Source: an uncultured Collinsella sp.
GTDB taxonomy: Bacteria; Actinomycetota; Coriobacteriia; Coriobacteriales; Coriobacteriaceae
Assembly: GCA_900556875.1 (NCBI GenBank)
Contig: USQQ01000018.1
Location: forward strand, 1 to 34,687
Length of the DNA stretch: 34,687 bases
Direction of reading: 5' to 3'
The first letter of the stretch is position 1. Each line of letters starts with the position of its first letter. This document shows, piece by piece, positions 7,616 to 14,399 of the stretch. The notes beneath the pieces are model-generated. The model was given only the letters and a program-made list of their open reading frames with translations. It was not told where the DNA came from and ran no database searches. The position numbers were made by a program, and so were the translations under genes.

Positions 7616-7843
7616 TGGTCAAAAAACATCAAATATGAGTACTGTTACCTTTTTAGTAGCAGCGATTTGGGACATTTTTGATGCTTGTAGGCATGACGAC
7701 CAGCTGCATGAGCTGACGTAGCTCCCCAAATGTTCAATGAAATGGGCTCCTAACGAGAAGTACTCTCATTAGGAGCCCATTATTATGTGCAAACATATGT
7801 GACCAGCGCAGCAACAGTACTCATATTTGGCATTTTTTGTCCA
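7616..7843. mobile_element. MITE-like element with 31-nt inverted ends
   Basis: The ends 7616-7646 and 7813-7843 are inverted repeats of 31 nt with four mismatches. The inner 17 nt, CAAATATGAGTACTGTT and its complement, match perfectly. The 166 bp between them has no convincing gene but holds one very strong hairpin (7741-7781). Short, non-coding and bounded by long inverted repeats fits a MITE-type insertion. I found no clear target-site duplication, so the alternative is a large RNA or DNA hairpin element. The 411-bp gap 7547-7957 otherwise holds only the dispersed repeat at 7564-7590. Confidence 0.5.
7741..7781. terminator. strong hairpin inside the MITE-like element
   Basis: Perfect 13-bp arms AATGGGCTCCTAA / TTAGGAGCCCATT, with a further GAGA/TCTC pairing inside the loop, followed on + by TTATTATG and preceded by A-rich sequence. 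It is symmetric enough to stop transcription in both directions, that is from GNAT (+) and from the DUF2207 gene (-). Confidence 0.6.
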
Positions 7844-7957
7844 CTGCCCCTTGCGCGAAGGTCCTCAGCGGAAAGTTTGGCCCGTTTCGATGCACAAAAA
7901 TGGGATGAATCTTCCCTGGCAACCGCCCAGAAAGATCCACCCCAAAGCAAGCGCTCA

Positions 7958-9904
7958 CTAGAACGTTCCGCCGCCGCCTCCGCCGGCGCCGCCACCACCG
8001 CCGCCAGAGAAGCCGCCGCCGCTGCCGCCGCTCGAGCTGTCGGAGCTCGAAGCCAGCTCGCGGATGGTCTCGTGGTACACATCGTTGAACGAATCGAGTG
8101 GGGACTCGTTGCCGTAGTGATGGTAATACCACCAGTAGCAGGGGTAGTTGTCGTAGAAATCGTCGCTGTTGCGCAGGTCCGCAGGCACGGCTTCGGCCAG
8201 CTGTCGCAGCACTTCTTTCGAAACGCCCAGAGCAACGCCCATCACCAGCAGTTTGTTCCACAAGATCAGGTCGCTGGGAATGGCCTCCTTCAGGCGCGTA
8301 AAGTCCTCGAGCCAATGCTTGAGCGCCTTGCAGCGAGCCGCCACCTCGGCGCCCTCCGGCGTGTAGCGACGGAAGGTGCAGCTCAGAACAAAGCCCACGA
8401 TCGTGACGGGGATCGAGATCATAGCGGCGCCGACATTGGCATCCGCAAAGTCGGTATAGATCAGAGAGCCCAGAATGCCAAAGACGATGATGATGCCGAG
8501 AACCAAGCCGGCAACCAGGGCGATGGTGCCGTCCGAGGCGATAAGCTCGCGCGTCTCCAGCTTGCCCTTAACCGTGCTCTGATAGTCCTCGAGCTTGTCG
8601 CCAACAGATTCAGTACGCTCGCTGGCATACTCCTCCAGCTCGCTAAACGTGCGTGAACGGACGCCGTCTTTATCGGGCTTAACGCCGGCGAAGAAGACCT
8701 TGAGCACATCGCGATCGATGCCGTCCTTCTTGGCAGCCTTCCAGGCCTCGTCGGTCACTGTGATGCGATACGTCTGCTCCTCTTTTTCGCGACGGAGCAG
8801 ACCCTTCTTCTTGGTCTCGGTCGCTTCTTCCAGCTTGATCACGCGGTCGTCGGTGAGCTTCATAAGCGTGGCGATATATGCCTGATCGGGCACGTCGTTC
8901 CAGCTCATGAGAGCTGCAAGCACCGCGGGATGGTCGGCCGAGGGCACATCGCGGAAGTACTCGTCCTGGAAGAGCGGCTTGGGCTTGGGCCTGCGCAGCT
9001 TAAGCATCACGATCACACCGGTATAGGCAACCGCCACGACAACACACACCACGGCAATCGCGCCGGCAACCGCACGCGCGTGCTCACGGCGAGCGTTGGC
9101 CTCGTCGGCCCATTCCTTCTCTTCGCTCAGAATCGTCGACATGCGCTTTTCGCCCGAGACGGCAAGCTGCGGCACCCAGTCGTTGGGGAAGGCGATGCGT
9201 GCCTCGGCGAATTCGCCCTCATGCACGCAGGGAATGGTATAGGTGACCATGGGCTCGTCCGCATCGAGCGACACGTCGCCCGTCAGTGGGCCGTGGCCCC
9301 ATGCGCGGAAGTTATCGCCCTTGACGGCAGCCGTCCCGGCAGCGGCATTTGCAAAGTAGACTTCCATCTCGACGTCATCGGAATCCGCCGACCAGCCGTC
9401 GCCGACGAATTTCCAGTAGAGCTCGGCGGTATCGGCCCAGTTCATAACCGCACCGGTCATGGAATAACTCACGTAGTAGATTGCGCTGTCGCCGCTCTCG
9501 TGAGGGCTGAACACCTTAATCTTTACGCCGTCGTCGGACTGTTCCACCGTGTAAACGCCGTCGTCGCCTTTATTTGCGCTGTCGACCTTGTTAAACGCAG
9601 TGTCGTCTTCCTCGACGCTCAGCACATTGACGACCACCGAGCCGCCTTGCTGGTTAGAGCCTGTATTGATATCCCAATACACGCCGTTAATGTCATCGTC
9701 GAAATCGAACTGGCGTCCCTCGACAACGGTCAGCGAGCCATCGGCCTCGACCGTGGCGCCGATGTAGGTTTGGCTCATGGAGTAGCCGTCGGCGTGCGCG
9801 GCGGCAGGCAGCAGCAACAACGCAAGCGCGACGAGTGCGCAGACGGAAGCGAACCGCGCAAACAGGCGGCGCTGCCGACAGGGCTGGGCAACGGGGGCGT
9901 TCAT
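7958..9904 (-). CDS. DUF2207 domain-containing membrane protein
   Basis: 648-residue exported membrane protein of unknown function. The start at 9904 is chosen because AAAGGA lies 7-8 nt upstream and the product then begins with a textbook signal peptide: basic RQRRLFAR, hydrophobic VCALVALALLLLPAAA, AHADG cleavage region. The extracellular part (about 40-270) matches the DUF2207 style, opening IGATVEADGSLTVVEGRQFDF. A helix follows (AIAVVCVVVAVAYTGVIVML), then a large cytoplasmic region with DVLKVFFAG, two more helices (ALVAGLVLGIIIVFGILGSLIY and MISIPVTIVGFVLSC) and a C-terminal tail of Ser then almost pure Gly ending in TF, a common ending in this family. It appears monocistronic. Confidence 0.85.
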   Translation of the reverse strand: MNAPVAQPCRQRRLFARFASVCALVALALLLLPAAAHADGYSMSQTYIGATVEADGSLTVVEGRQFDFDDDINGVYWDINTGSNQQGGSVVVNVLSVEEDDTAFNKVDSANKGDDGVYTVEQSDDGVKIKVFSPHESGDSAIYYVSYSMTGAVMNWADTAELYWKFVGDGWSADSDDVEMEVYFANAAAGTAAVKGDNFRAWGHGPLTGDVSLDADEPMVTYTIPCVHEGEFAEARIAFPNDWVPQLAVSGEKRMSTILSEEKEWADEANARREHARAVAGAIAVVCVVVAVAYTGVIVMLKLRRPKPKPLFQDEYFRDVPSADHPAVLAALMSWNDVPDQAYIATLMKLTDDRVIKLEEATETKKKGLLRREKEEQTYRITVTDEAWKAAKKDGIDRDVLKVFFAGVKPDKDGVRSRTFSELEEYASERTESVGDKLEDYQSTVKGKLETRELIASDGTIALVAGLVLGIIIVFGILGSLIYTDFADANVGAAMISIPVTIVGFVLSCTFRRYTPEGAEVAARCKALKHWLEDFTRLKEAIPSDLILWNKLLVMGVALGVSKEVLRQLAEAVPADLRNSDDFYDNYPCYWWYYHHYGNESPLDSFNDVYHETIRELASSSDSSSGGSGGGFSGGGGGGAGGGGGGTF

Positions 9905-10027
9905 AGGCACATCCTTTGTCTGTGATACCAGTAACGCCATTGTCCCACGTTTACGGGCGCACATGACGAACATCTAGGCCAGCGGAGTATCAAACGGGAC
10001 GAAAGTCACGCCCGCACCCCGGCAGCT

Positions 10028-10054
10028 AGTCATTGGGGACGTTCTTAAATGACC
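10028..10054 (-). repeat. dispersed palindromic repeat, copy 2
   Basis: Reverse-complement copy of the 7564-7590 unit, 22 of 27 positions identical, sharing GTCATTTAAG and GTCCCCAATGA. Both copies are intergenic, which fits a REP-like family. Confidence 0.6.
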
Positions 10055-10171
10055 AGTCATTAGGGGCACCCTTGGCATAGCCCGCCCCAGCAATAGATAC
10101 CACTTCACAGCTCCGTCACAGGTGTAGCGGCTTTGTGTGGGCGCGGCCCGCGCTGATTGAGCCGCCAACCG

Positions 10172-10281
10172 AGGGGCATAAAGCAGTTGAGCGAAACGGT
10201 TTGCCCCTTTGCCGTTCGCTCGAGGATCATGTCCCCCTTTTCCGCGGAAACCCCGGCAGTTGCGAAGAGCTGCTGGGGTTT
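10172..10281 (+). ncRNA. candidate structured RNA with mutually exclusive stems
   Basis: AGGGGCA (10172-10178) pairs with TGCCCCT (10202-10208). GAGCGAA plus CGG (10189-10199, one bulged A) pairs with CCGTTCGCTC (10212-10221). Each stem takes its arm from the loop of the other, so they compete or form a pseudoknot. A terminator-like hairpin follows: AAACCCCGGCAG (10248-10259) with CTGCTGGGGTTT (10270-10281), then a T-rich tail. A possible promoter lies about 70 nt upstream. I match it to no known RNA family; it is a structural prediction by eye. Confidence 0.35.
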
Positions 10282-10405
10282 CTGTCGTTTGTGAGGCTAA
10301 GTCGGTACGCAGCGATCGAGACCTTGAGCCGCAAACCCACCGTGCGCAATGCGCACCGCCGCCAACTTGTGAGCGCGGCAACGCCTTCCCTGCCAAGCCC
10401 CGCGC

Positions 10406-10411
10406 TATACT
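10406..10411 (+). promoter_or_regulatory. -10 element of gluQRS, leaderless start likely
   Basis: TATACT ends 7 nt before the gluQRS ATG, which would put the transcript start at or next to the start codon. There is no Shine-Dalgarno sequence before this ATG, consistent with a leaderless mRNA. No good -35 is visible. Confidence 0.5.
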
Positions 10412-10418
10412 CGTCCGC

Positions 10419-11429
10419 ATGGATATCAAAACACGCAACATAGCAACGCCCGCCGCGGACGCGCCAGCGACGCCACCCGCCTCCGCCCCCGCGCCCGTCG
10501 TGGGCCGTTTCGCCCCGTCGCCCTCGGGCCGTATGCACCTGGGCAACGTGTTCAGTTGCCTGTGCGCATGGCTTTCGGCCCGCAGCCAGGGCGGCAGCAT
10601 CGTGTTACGCATTGAGGACCTGGACGATCGCTGCAAGCGCCCGGAACTTGCCGCCCAATTGATTGACGACCTGGCCTGGCTGGGGCTGGAGTGGGACGAA
10701 GGTCCCTACTACCAACACGACCGCCTAGACCTGTACGAGAGCGCCTTGCGCCGGCTGAAAGACGCCGGCCTCACCTATCCCTGCTTTTGCACACGCGCCG
10801 AGCTCCACGCCGCGAGTGCACCGCACGCGAGCGACGGCACGCCCATCTACCGTGGCGCCTGCCGAAGTCTTTCGGCCGAGGAGGTGGCCCGCCGCAGCGC
10901 CCTGCGCGCCCCGGCCACACGTCTGCGCGTGCCCACCGTCGACGACCTCGCAGACGACGTGATCGAATTTGTGGATCGCACGTACGGCGCCCAATGCGAA
11001 GCACTCGCCACCGAGTGCGGCGACTTTTTGGTGCGCCGCAGCGACGGCGTGTTTGCCTATCAGCTAGCCGTGGTGGTCGACGACGCTGCCATGGGCGTCA
11101 CCGAGGTCGTGCGCGGATGCGACCTGCTGGGGTCCACGCCGCGCCAGATCTATCTGCAGCACCTGTTGGGACTGCCCACGCCGCACTACGCACATATTCC
11201 GCTGCTCATGGCACCGGACGGCCGCCGCCTTTCCAAACGAGACCGCGATCTGGACCTGGGCGAACTCCGCGCCCGCTTTGGCACGCCCGAAACGCTGCTG
11301 GGCTGGCTCGCCGGGCAAACGGGCATCGCGCCGGACACCACGCCGCGCTCTGCCGAGCGGCTGGTCGAGCACTTTAGCTGGGATGTTATCCGCGCGCACC
11401 GAGAGAACATCACTGTAACGGCCGAGTAG
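10419..11429 (+). CDS. gluQ: glutamyl-Q tRNA(Asp) synthetase
   Basis: Truncated GluRS-like enzyme that charges the queuosine base of tRNA(Asp) with glutamate; it lacks the anticodon-binding domain, as its 336 residues show. The class-I signature is FAPSPSGRMHLGNV (HIGH-like) and the KMSKS-like loop is RRLSKRDRDLDLG. The zinc site is recognisable as Cys122-x-Cys124 and Tyr144-x3-Cys148. The start is the ATG at 10419; an in-frame extension to 10209 runs through the structured upstream region and has no family character. The first 25 residues are Ala/Pro-rich and unusual. No ribosome-binding site is seen; a TATACT hexamer suggests leaderless transcription. The phosphoesterase gene converges on it 17 nt downstream. 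Confidence 0.9.
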   Translation: MDIKTRNIATPAADAPATPPASAPAPVVGRFAPSPSGRMHLGNVFSCLCAWLSARSQGGSIVLRIEDLDDRCKRPELAAQLIDDLAWLGLEWDEGPYYQHDRLDLYESALRRLKDAGLTYPCFCTRAELHAASAPHASDGTPIYRGACRSLSAEEVARRSALRAPATRLRVPTVDDLADDVIEFVDRTYGAQCEALATECGDFLVRRSDGVFAYQLAVVVDDAAMGVTEVVRGCDLLGSTPRQIYLQHLLGLPTPHYAHIPLLMAPDGRRLSKRDRDLDLGELRARFGTPETLLGWLAGQTGIAPDTTPRSAERLVEHFSWDVIRAHRENITVTAE

Positions 11430-11446
11430 CCAAATACGCCCCACCC

Positions 11447-12172
11447 CTACGCAACATCCCAGGGCTGGAGTTCGTCGCCCAGGTGAACGATGCAGTCGTA
11501 GAGCACGGTATGGCGCTCGGCCGGGTTGGCATCCCGATGAAAATGCCCGTAGTACCAGCGCTTGTAGTCCAAGCGATCTTCCAGCTCATCGAAAAACGCC
11601 GTAAGCCGATCAACGGCGGGGCAATTCCAGCCGGGCGCCGGATAAAGCGTGGGCGAGAGTATGCGTGTGGAACAGGTGTGGGTGATCACGTAGTCAACCT
11701 TCCAGCCCACGCTATCGAGCTTTGCCCGTGCCTCCTCAAAGTTGCGCTCGTCCGGCAGCTCCTGCGGCCACCAGCTGGAATACGGAATGCGGTATTCCTT
11801 GTCCACGCTCGTGGCGCCGCCCATGGTAAAGACCGTTGAGCCGTCGAGCTCAAAAACCTCGCCGCGCGTCAGGCGCCGTATGGGCGAAGTATCCGACAGG
11901 CGCTGCGTCAGCCCACCATGCCACAGCTCCATGGGGCGTTCTGCCCAATGGTCGTAGCGTTCGTGGTTGCCGTCGACGAACAGCACGGTATAGGGACGCG
12001 ATTCTAGCCAAGCGATGTCGGCGCATTCCTCGGCAGAGAAATCCCACGGAAAGCCAAAGTCGCCGGCAACGATGAGATAGTCGTCACTCGTCAGGCTATC
12101 CCCAAAGTCCCAATCGCGCAGCTTTTGCATGTCAGCGCCGCCATGGACGTCGCCCGTCACATAGACCGTCAT
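11447..12172 (-). CDS. calcineurin-like metallophosphoesterase
   Basis: 241-residue metal-dependent phosphoesterase. All family motifs are in order: GDVHG (dimetal Asp/His), AGDFG, DGNHERYD (GNHE), VITHTCS and YGHFHRD (GHxH). The substrate is unknown; it could be a protein phosphatase or a nucleotide hydrolase. The start at 12172 (MTVYVTGDVHG) puts the first motif at residue 7, as is usual, with GGTGA 5 nt upstream; an ATG 12 codons further up has no family support. It shares the - strand with the small membrane protein 85 bp upstream and may be co-transcribed with it. Confidence 0.9.
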   Translation of the reverse strand: MTVYVTGDVHGGADMQKLRDWDFGDSLTSDDYLIVAGDFGFPWDFSAEECADIAWLESRPYTVLFVDGNHERYDHWAERPMELWHGGLTQRLSDTSPIRRLTRGEVFELDGSTVFTMGGATSVDKEYRIPYSSWWPQELPDERNFEEARAKLDSVGWKVDYVITHTCSTRILSPTLYPAPGWNCPAVDRLTAFFDELEDRLDYKRWYYGHFHRDANPAERHTVLYDCIVHLGDELQPWDVA

Positions 12173-12257
12173 CGGATCACCGCTTCCCTGTAAGTCGCTA
12201 GTCCACATTCTGCACGATCACTAAGCCAACCGTTCCAGCCCTTCCATCCCTTAGGGC

Positions 12258-12497
12258 TTACCCCTCGTTCTTCCATCCAAACGGGTCGAGCACCCAAAAG
12301 ATCAAATCGAGCACGCCGCCGGTCATCATAGCGGCGGCAAGGGCGATGATAACGTGCAGGGAACTGGCACTTCGGAGCACGTCGAATGGCCCCAAAACAG
12401 CCAGCAGCGCGACCGCTGCGCCGGCTACGCACAGCGCAAGGCACGGTCCCGCGTCCTTGACGCACTTCTTTGCGAGATGTTTGGTGTTGTCACTCAT
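12258..12497 (-). CDS. small two-helix membrane protein
   Basis: 79 residues. A short charged N-terminus (MSDNTKHLAKKCVKDAG) is followed by two hydrophobic helices, CLALCVAGAAVALLAVLGPF and VIIALAAAMMTGGVLDLIFWVL, and a DPFGWKNEG tail. I do not recognise the family. The start at 12497 is chosen for the AAGGAG site about 10 nt upstream; an ATG 13 codons upstream is less likely. It could be an integral partner or a small stress peptide; nothing nearby decides. Confidence 0.65.
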   Translation of the reverse strand: MSDNTKHLAKKCVKDAGPCLALCVAGAAVALLAVLGPFDVLRSASSLHVIIALAAAMMTGGVLDLIFWVLDPFGWKNEG

Positions 12498-12620
12498 TGG
12501 TATCGAGCTCCTTAGAGGGTCGTTGTTCAAATTCATACCGCCGCGGCAGAATAGGACGGCAGGTTAAGTGTCACACGTCGTGCGGACACAAAATACCGAT
12601 CACCACCGCTTACCTACCGT

Positions 12621-12776
12621 TCACGTAGAAGGGACCCGATTTATATGCCCACAGATCTTGATCTCTTCCTCGGTCAGTGAGATCCTTCGATCAAGCTTCC
12701 TGGATAGGGGCTGGAAGATGAGACGGATGTCTCTAGGCACAACACCATAACGCCCGATCACCGTTATGGCTTTCGT
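12621..12776 (-). pseudogene. possible gene remnant
   Basis: A - strand frame of about 50 codons between stops reads like real protein, with RYGVVPRDIRLIFQPLSRKL and ISLTEEEIKICGHI, a charged helical pattern. It has no good start or ribosome site and no family that I recognise. It may be the tail of a displaced gene at the island border, or chance. The overlapping + frame is about as open, which lowers confidence. Confidence 0.25.
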
Positions 12777-12875
12777 CTAGAGCTGGGAGACCAGCTTTTT
12801 TGTTAGCGATGCTCCCTTTCAATCTCCGGCACTCCAAGAGCGCAGGCCTGTTGTTTTGACTACTTTAGACGAAAG
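12770..12875 (+). promoter_or_regulatory. long-range stem covering the ribosome site of the AIPR-like gene
   Basis: CTTTCGTCTA (12770-12779) is complementary over 10 bp to TAGACGAAAG (12866-12875), which contains the start of the GAAAGGG ribosome site for the ATG at 12885. The terminator at 12781-12801 lies in between. A transcript entering from upstream could therefore have its ribosome site hidden, while one starting after 12780 would not. A second small hairpin, CGAAA-GGG-TTTCG, also embraces the site. Confidence 0.4.
12781..12801 (+). terminator. Rho-independent terminator before the AIPR-like gene
   Basis: Stem AGCTGG / CCAGCT with a GAGA tetraloop followed by TTTTTTG. It is a compact, convincing terminator on the + strand although no clear + gene precedes it, so it may end an unannotated small RNA or act as an attenuator for the gene at 12885. 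Confidence 0.75.
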
Positions 12876-12884
12876 GGTTTCGCT

Positions 12885-14294
12885 ATGAGCACCGACATTA
12901 TTGTTCGCTTTACCGACAGCTACGAGCAAAAAGTTGGAGACATTAAAAAGATCGTCGGGCTGATGTCCCCCAAATCCATTATCAAAATTATCGACACTCT
13001 CGATCTCGATGCCAACCCCCGCAATTCCCGTTTGGGCTCAGTGACCGATGCTATTCAGGCATCCATTCGCGCTGATGAGCTTTCTCCCACGCAAAAGCTC
13101 TTTCCTTTTAAATCAAAGGGAATTCTGCTCGCGTCCTCGAGCTACGAGTCCCTTGATCGCGGGCGTTATCGTCTAAGCTTTGCTTCTCACGACGAAGTTG
13201 AGGGAATTCTTGACGGCGGCCACAACACACTCGCAATCGGCAGCTACATTCTCAGCGAAGCCGAACATGCGCTTGGCAATCGACCTCCCAAAAAGAACGA
13301 AGTCACAATCTGGGATTCATTCAAGCAAACATGGATGAACCGTCGAACCGATATTGAAGAGTACCTGTCACTTCTCCGTGAAGAAAAAGCAGCCCTCAAA
13401 GAGAAAGGCATAAGCACTCTAGACTTCTCGATTCCTGTCGAACTGCTCGTTCCAACCGACCCAAACGATGCGCTCTGCGTTGAGAACTTCCGCACCTCAC
13501 TTTTGGAAATCTGCGACGCTCGCAACAATAACGCTCAACTCACACAAGGCACCAAGGGCAATCAGGAAGGTCTTTTCGATTCCTTTAAGGCTCTTTATGC
13601 CGAAAAATATCCTGAATTTGCAGCCAAAATCAGCTGGAAAACCAACGACGGCAACCCCATTGAATCCAGAAAGCTTGTCGCACTCTCTTGGATCCCGTTA
13701 TCGCTCATCTCGAGTAACGTCACCTCTGGCGACATCGAAGCGCCACAACTTCCCCTAGTCTATAGCGGCAAGGAAAAGTGCCAGGAAAAGTTCTTGCAGC
13801 TTATGAGGGATGACCGAGTAAGCAAAGCTGCTGGTTCAGCGCGCCGCGAACTCAAGAATCCGCAAGTTCTCAGCGCACTCAAAGTGGCTACGGACCTTCC
13901 CGGTCTATACGATGAAATCTATTCGCGTTTCCCCAAGCATTACAACAAAACAGGAAGCTACGGAAAAATCGGCGCCGTTAAGAGCCTTAAGAATAGTCGC
14001 AATGAATACAAAACTCCCTTCTTTGAAAAGGCAACGGACAATCCTGTTCCTGATGGCTTTATCTACCCCCTAGTCTGTGGCCTCCGCGCATTGATGGAAG
14101 CAGATGATCAGGGGAAGGTGTATTGGAAAACTGATCCTCACAAGTTCCTCGATAGCCCGGCATTTGAAAATGTCGTCGCTCAATACAGCGGTGTCATTCA
14201 GCAATCTGACTACGATCCGCAAAAGGTCGGCAAGGGCGCTATGAGCTACACCGCCGTTGAAAACTCGATGAAGCTCGCAGTTCTTATGGGCTAG
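12885..14294 (+). CDS. AIPR-like (abortive phage infection family) protein
   Basis: 469-residue protein beside a restriction-modification system. The segment from about 45 to 120 follows the AIPR pattern: NPRNSRLGSVTDAIQASI, then FKSKGILLASSSYE where AIPR proteins have NNGI, then VEGILDGGHNTLAIGSYI where they have a VNGQQT-type motif. Here the motif is DGGHNT (110-115), also reminiscent of DGQHR proteins linked to DNA modification. The rest is helical and unassigned. AIPR proteins are associated with phage resistance but their biochemistry is poorly known. GAAAGGG lies 7 nt before the ATG. Composition is AT-richer than the flanks. It converges on the restriction gene, with a shared terminator between. 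Family assignment is by motif pattern only. Confidence 0.55.
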   Translation: MSTDIIVRFTDSYEQKVGDIKKIVGLMSPKSIIKIIDTLDLDANPRNSRLGSVTDAIQASIRADELSPTQKLFPFKSKGILLASSSYESLDRGRYRLSFASHDEVEGILDGGHNTLAIGSYILSEAEHALGNRPPKKNEVTIWDSFKQTWMNRRTDIEEYLSLLREEKAALKEKGISTLDFSIPVELLVPTDPNDALCVENFRTSLLEICDARNNNAQLTQGTKGNQEGLFDSFKALYAEKYPEFAAKISWKTNDGNPIESRKLVALSWIPLSLISSNVTSGDIEAPQLPLVYSGKEKCQEKFLQLMRDDRVSKAAGSARRELKNPQVLSALKVATDLPGLYDEIYSRFPKHYNKTGSYGKIGAVKSLKNSRNEYKTPFFEKATDNPVPDGFIYPLVCGLRALMEADDQGKVYWKTDPHKFLDSPAFENVVAQYSGVIQQSDYDPQKVGKGAMSYTAVENSMKLAVLMG

Positions 14295-14316
14295 CGGATA
14301 CTTAGGCAAAGCATCG

Positions 14317-14364
14317 GCGCGCAAGGACGTCATTTATGCCCGACGCACTTGCGCGCTTATTATT
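14317..14364. terminator. terminator between convergent AIPR-like and restriction genes
   Basis: GCGCGCAAG (14317-14325) pairs with CTTGCGCGC (14348-14356), with inner CGTC / GACG pairing, followed by TTATTATT on the + strand. It lies 22 nt after the AIPR-like stop and 36 nt before the restriction-gene stop. Confidence 0.7.
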
Positions 14365-14399
14365 AAGCTGGCTATGTAAAACTCCGGTATAGAAATGAA

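Larger units (their letters stand above)
9905..10418. other. 514-bp gene-poor region upstream of gluQRS
   Basis: Contains no convincing gene; a 220-codon - strand frame starting in gluQRS is antisense noise. It holds the second dispersed repeat (10028-10054), a possible promoter TTGGCA (10072-10077), 16 nt, TAGATA (10094-10099), a structured segment (10172-10281) and a -10-like hexamer just before gluQRS. Confidence 0.6.
12498..12884. other. 387-bp left border of the AT-richer island
   Basis: No firm gene. It holds a possible gene remnant on the - strand (12621-12776), an overlapping 60-codon + frame (12568-12750) without recognisable content, a CCATAACG / CGTTATGG dyad (8-bp arms, 12746-12770), a + strand terminator (12781-12801) and the control region of the AIPR-like gene. 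Base composition shifts here from GC-rich to about even. Confidence 0.5.

Noticed and set aside
10209..10418. N-terminal extension of gluQRS
   Set aside because: No family similarity, no ribosome site, and it runs through the hairpin region; the ATG at 10419 fits the enzyme start.
9974..10636. 220-codon - strand frame upstream of and into gluQRS
   Set aside because: Overlaps the gluQRS signature region in antisense and has an Arg/Ala-rich, domain-free product.
12568..12750. 60-codon + strand frame before the terminator at 12781
   Set aside because: GTG start without ribosome site and no recognisable content; the opposite strand is equally open, so not called as a gene.
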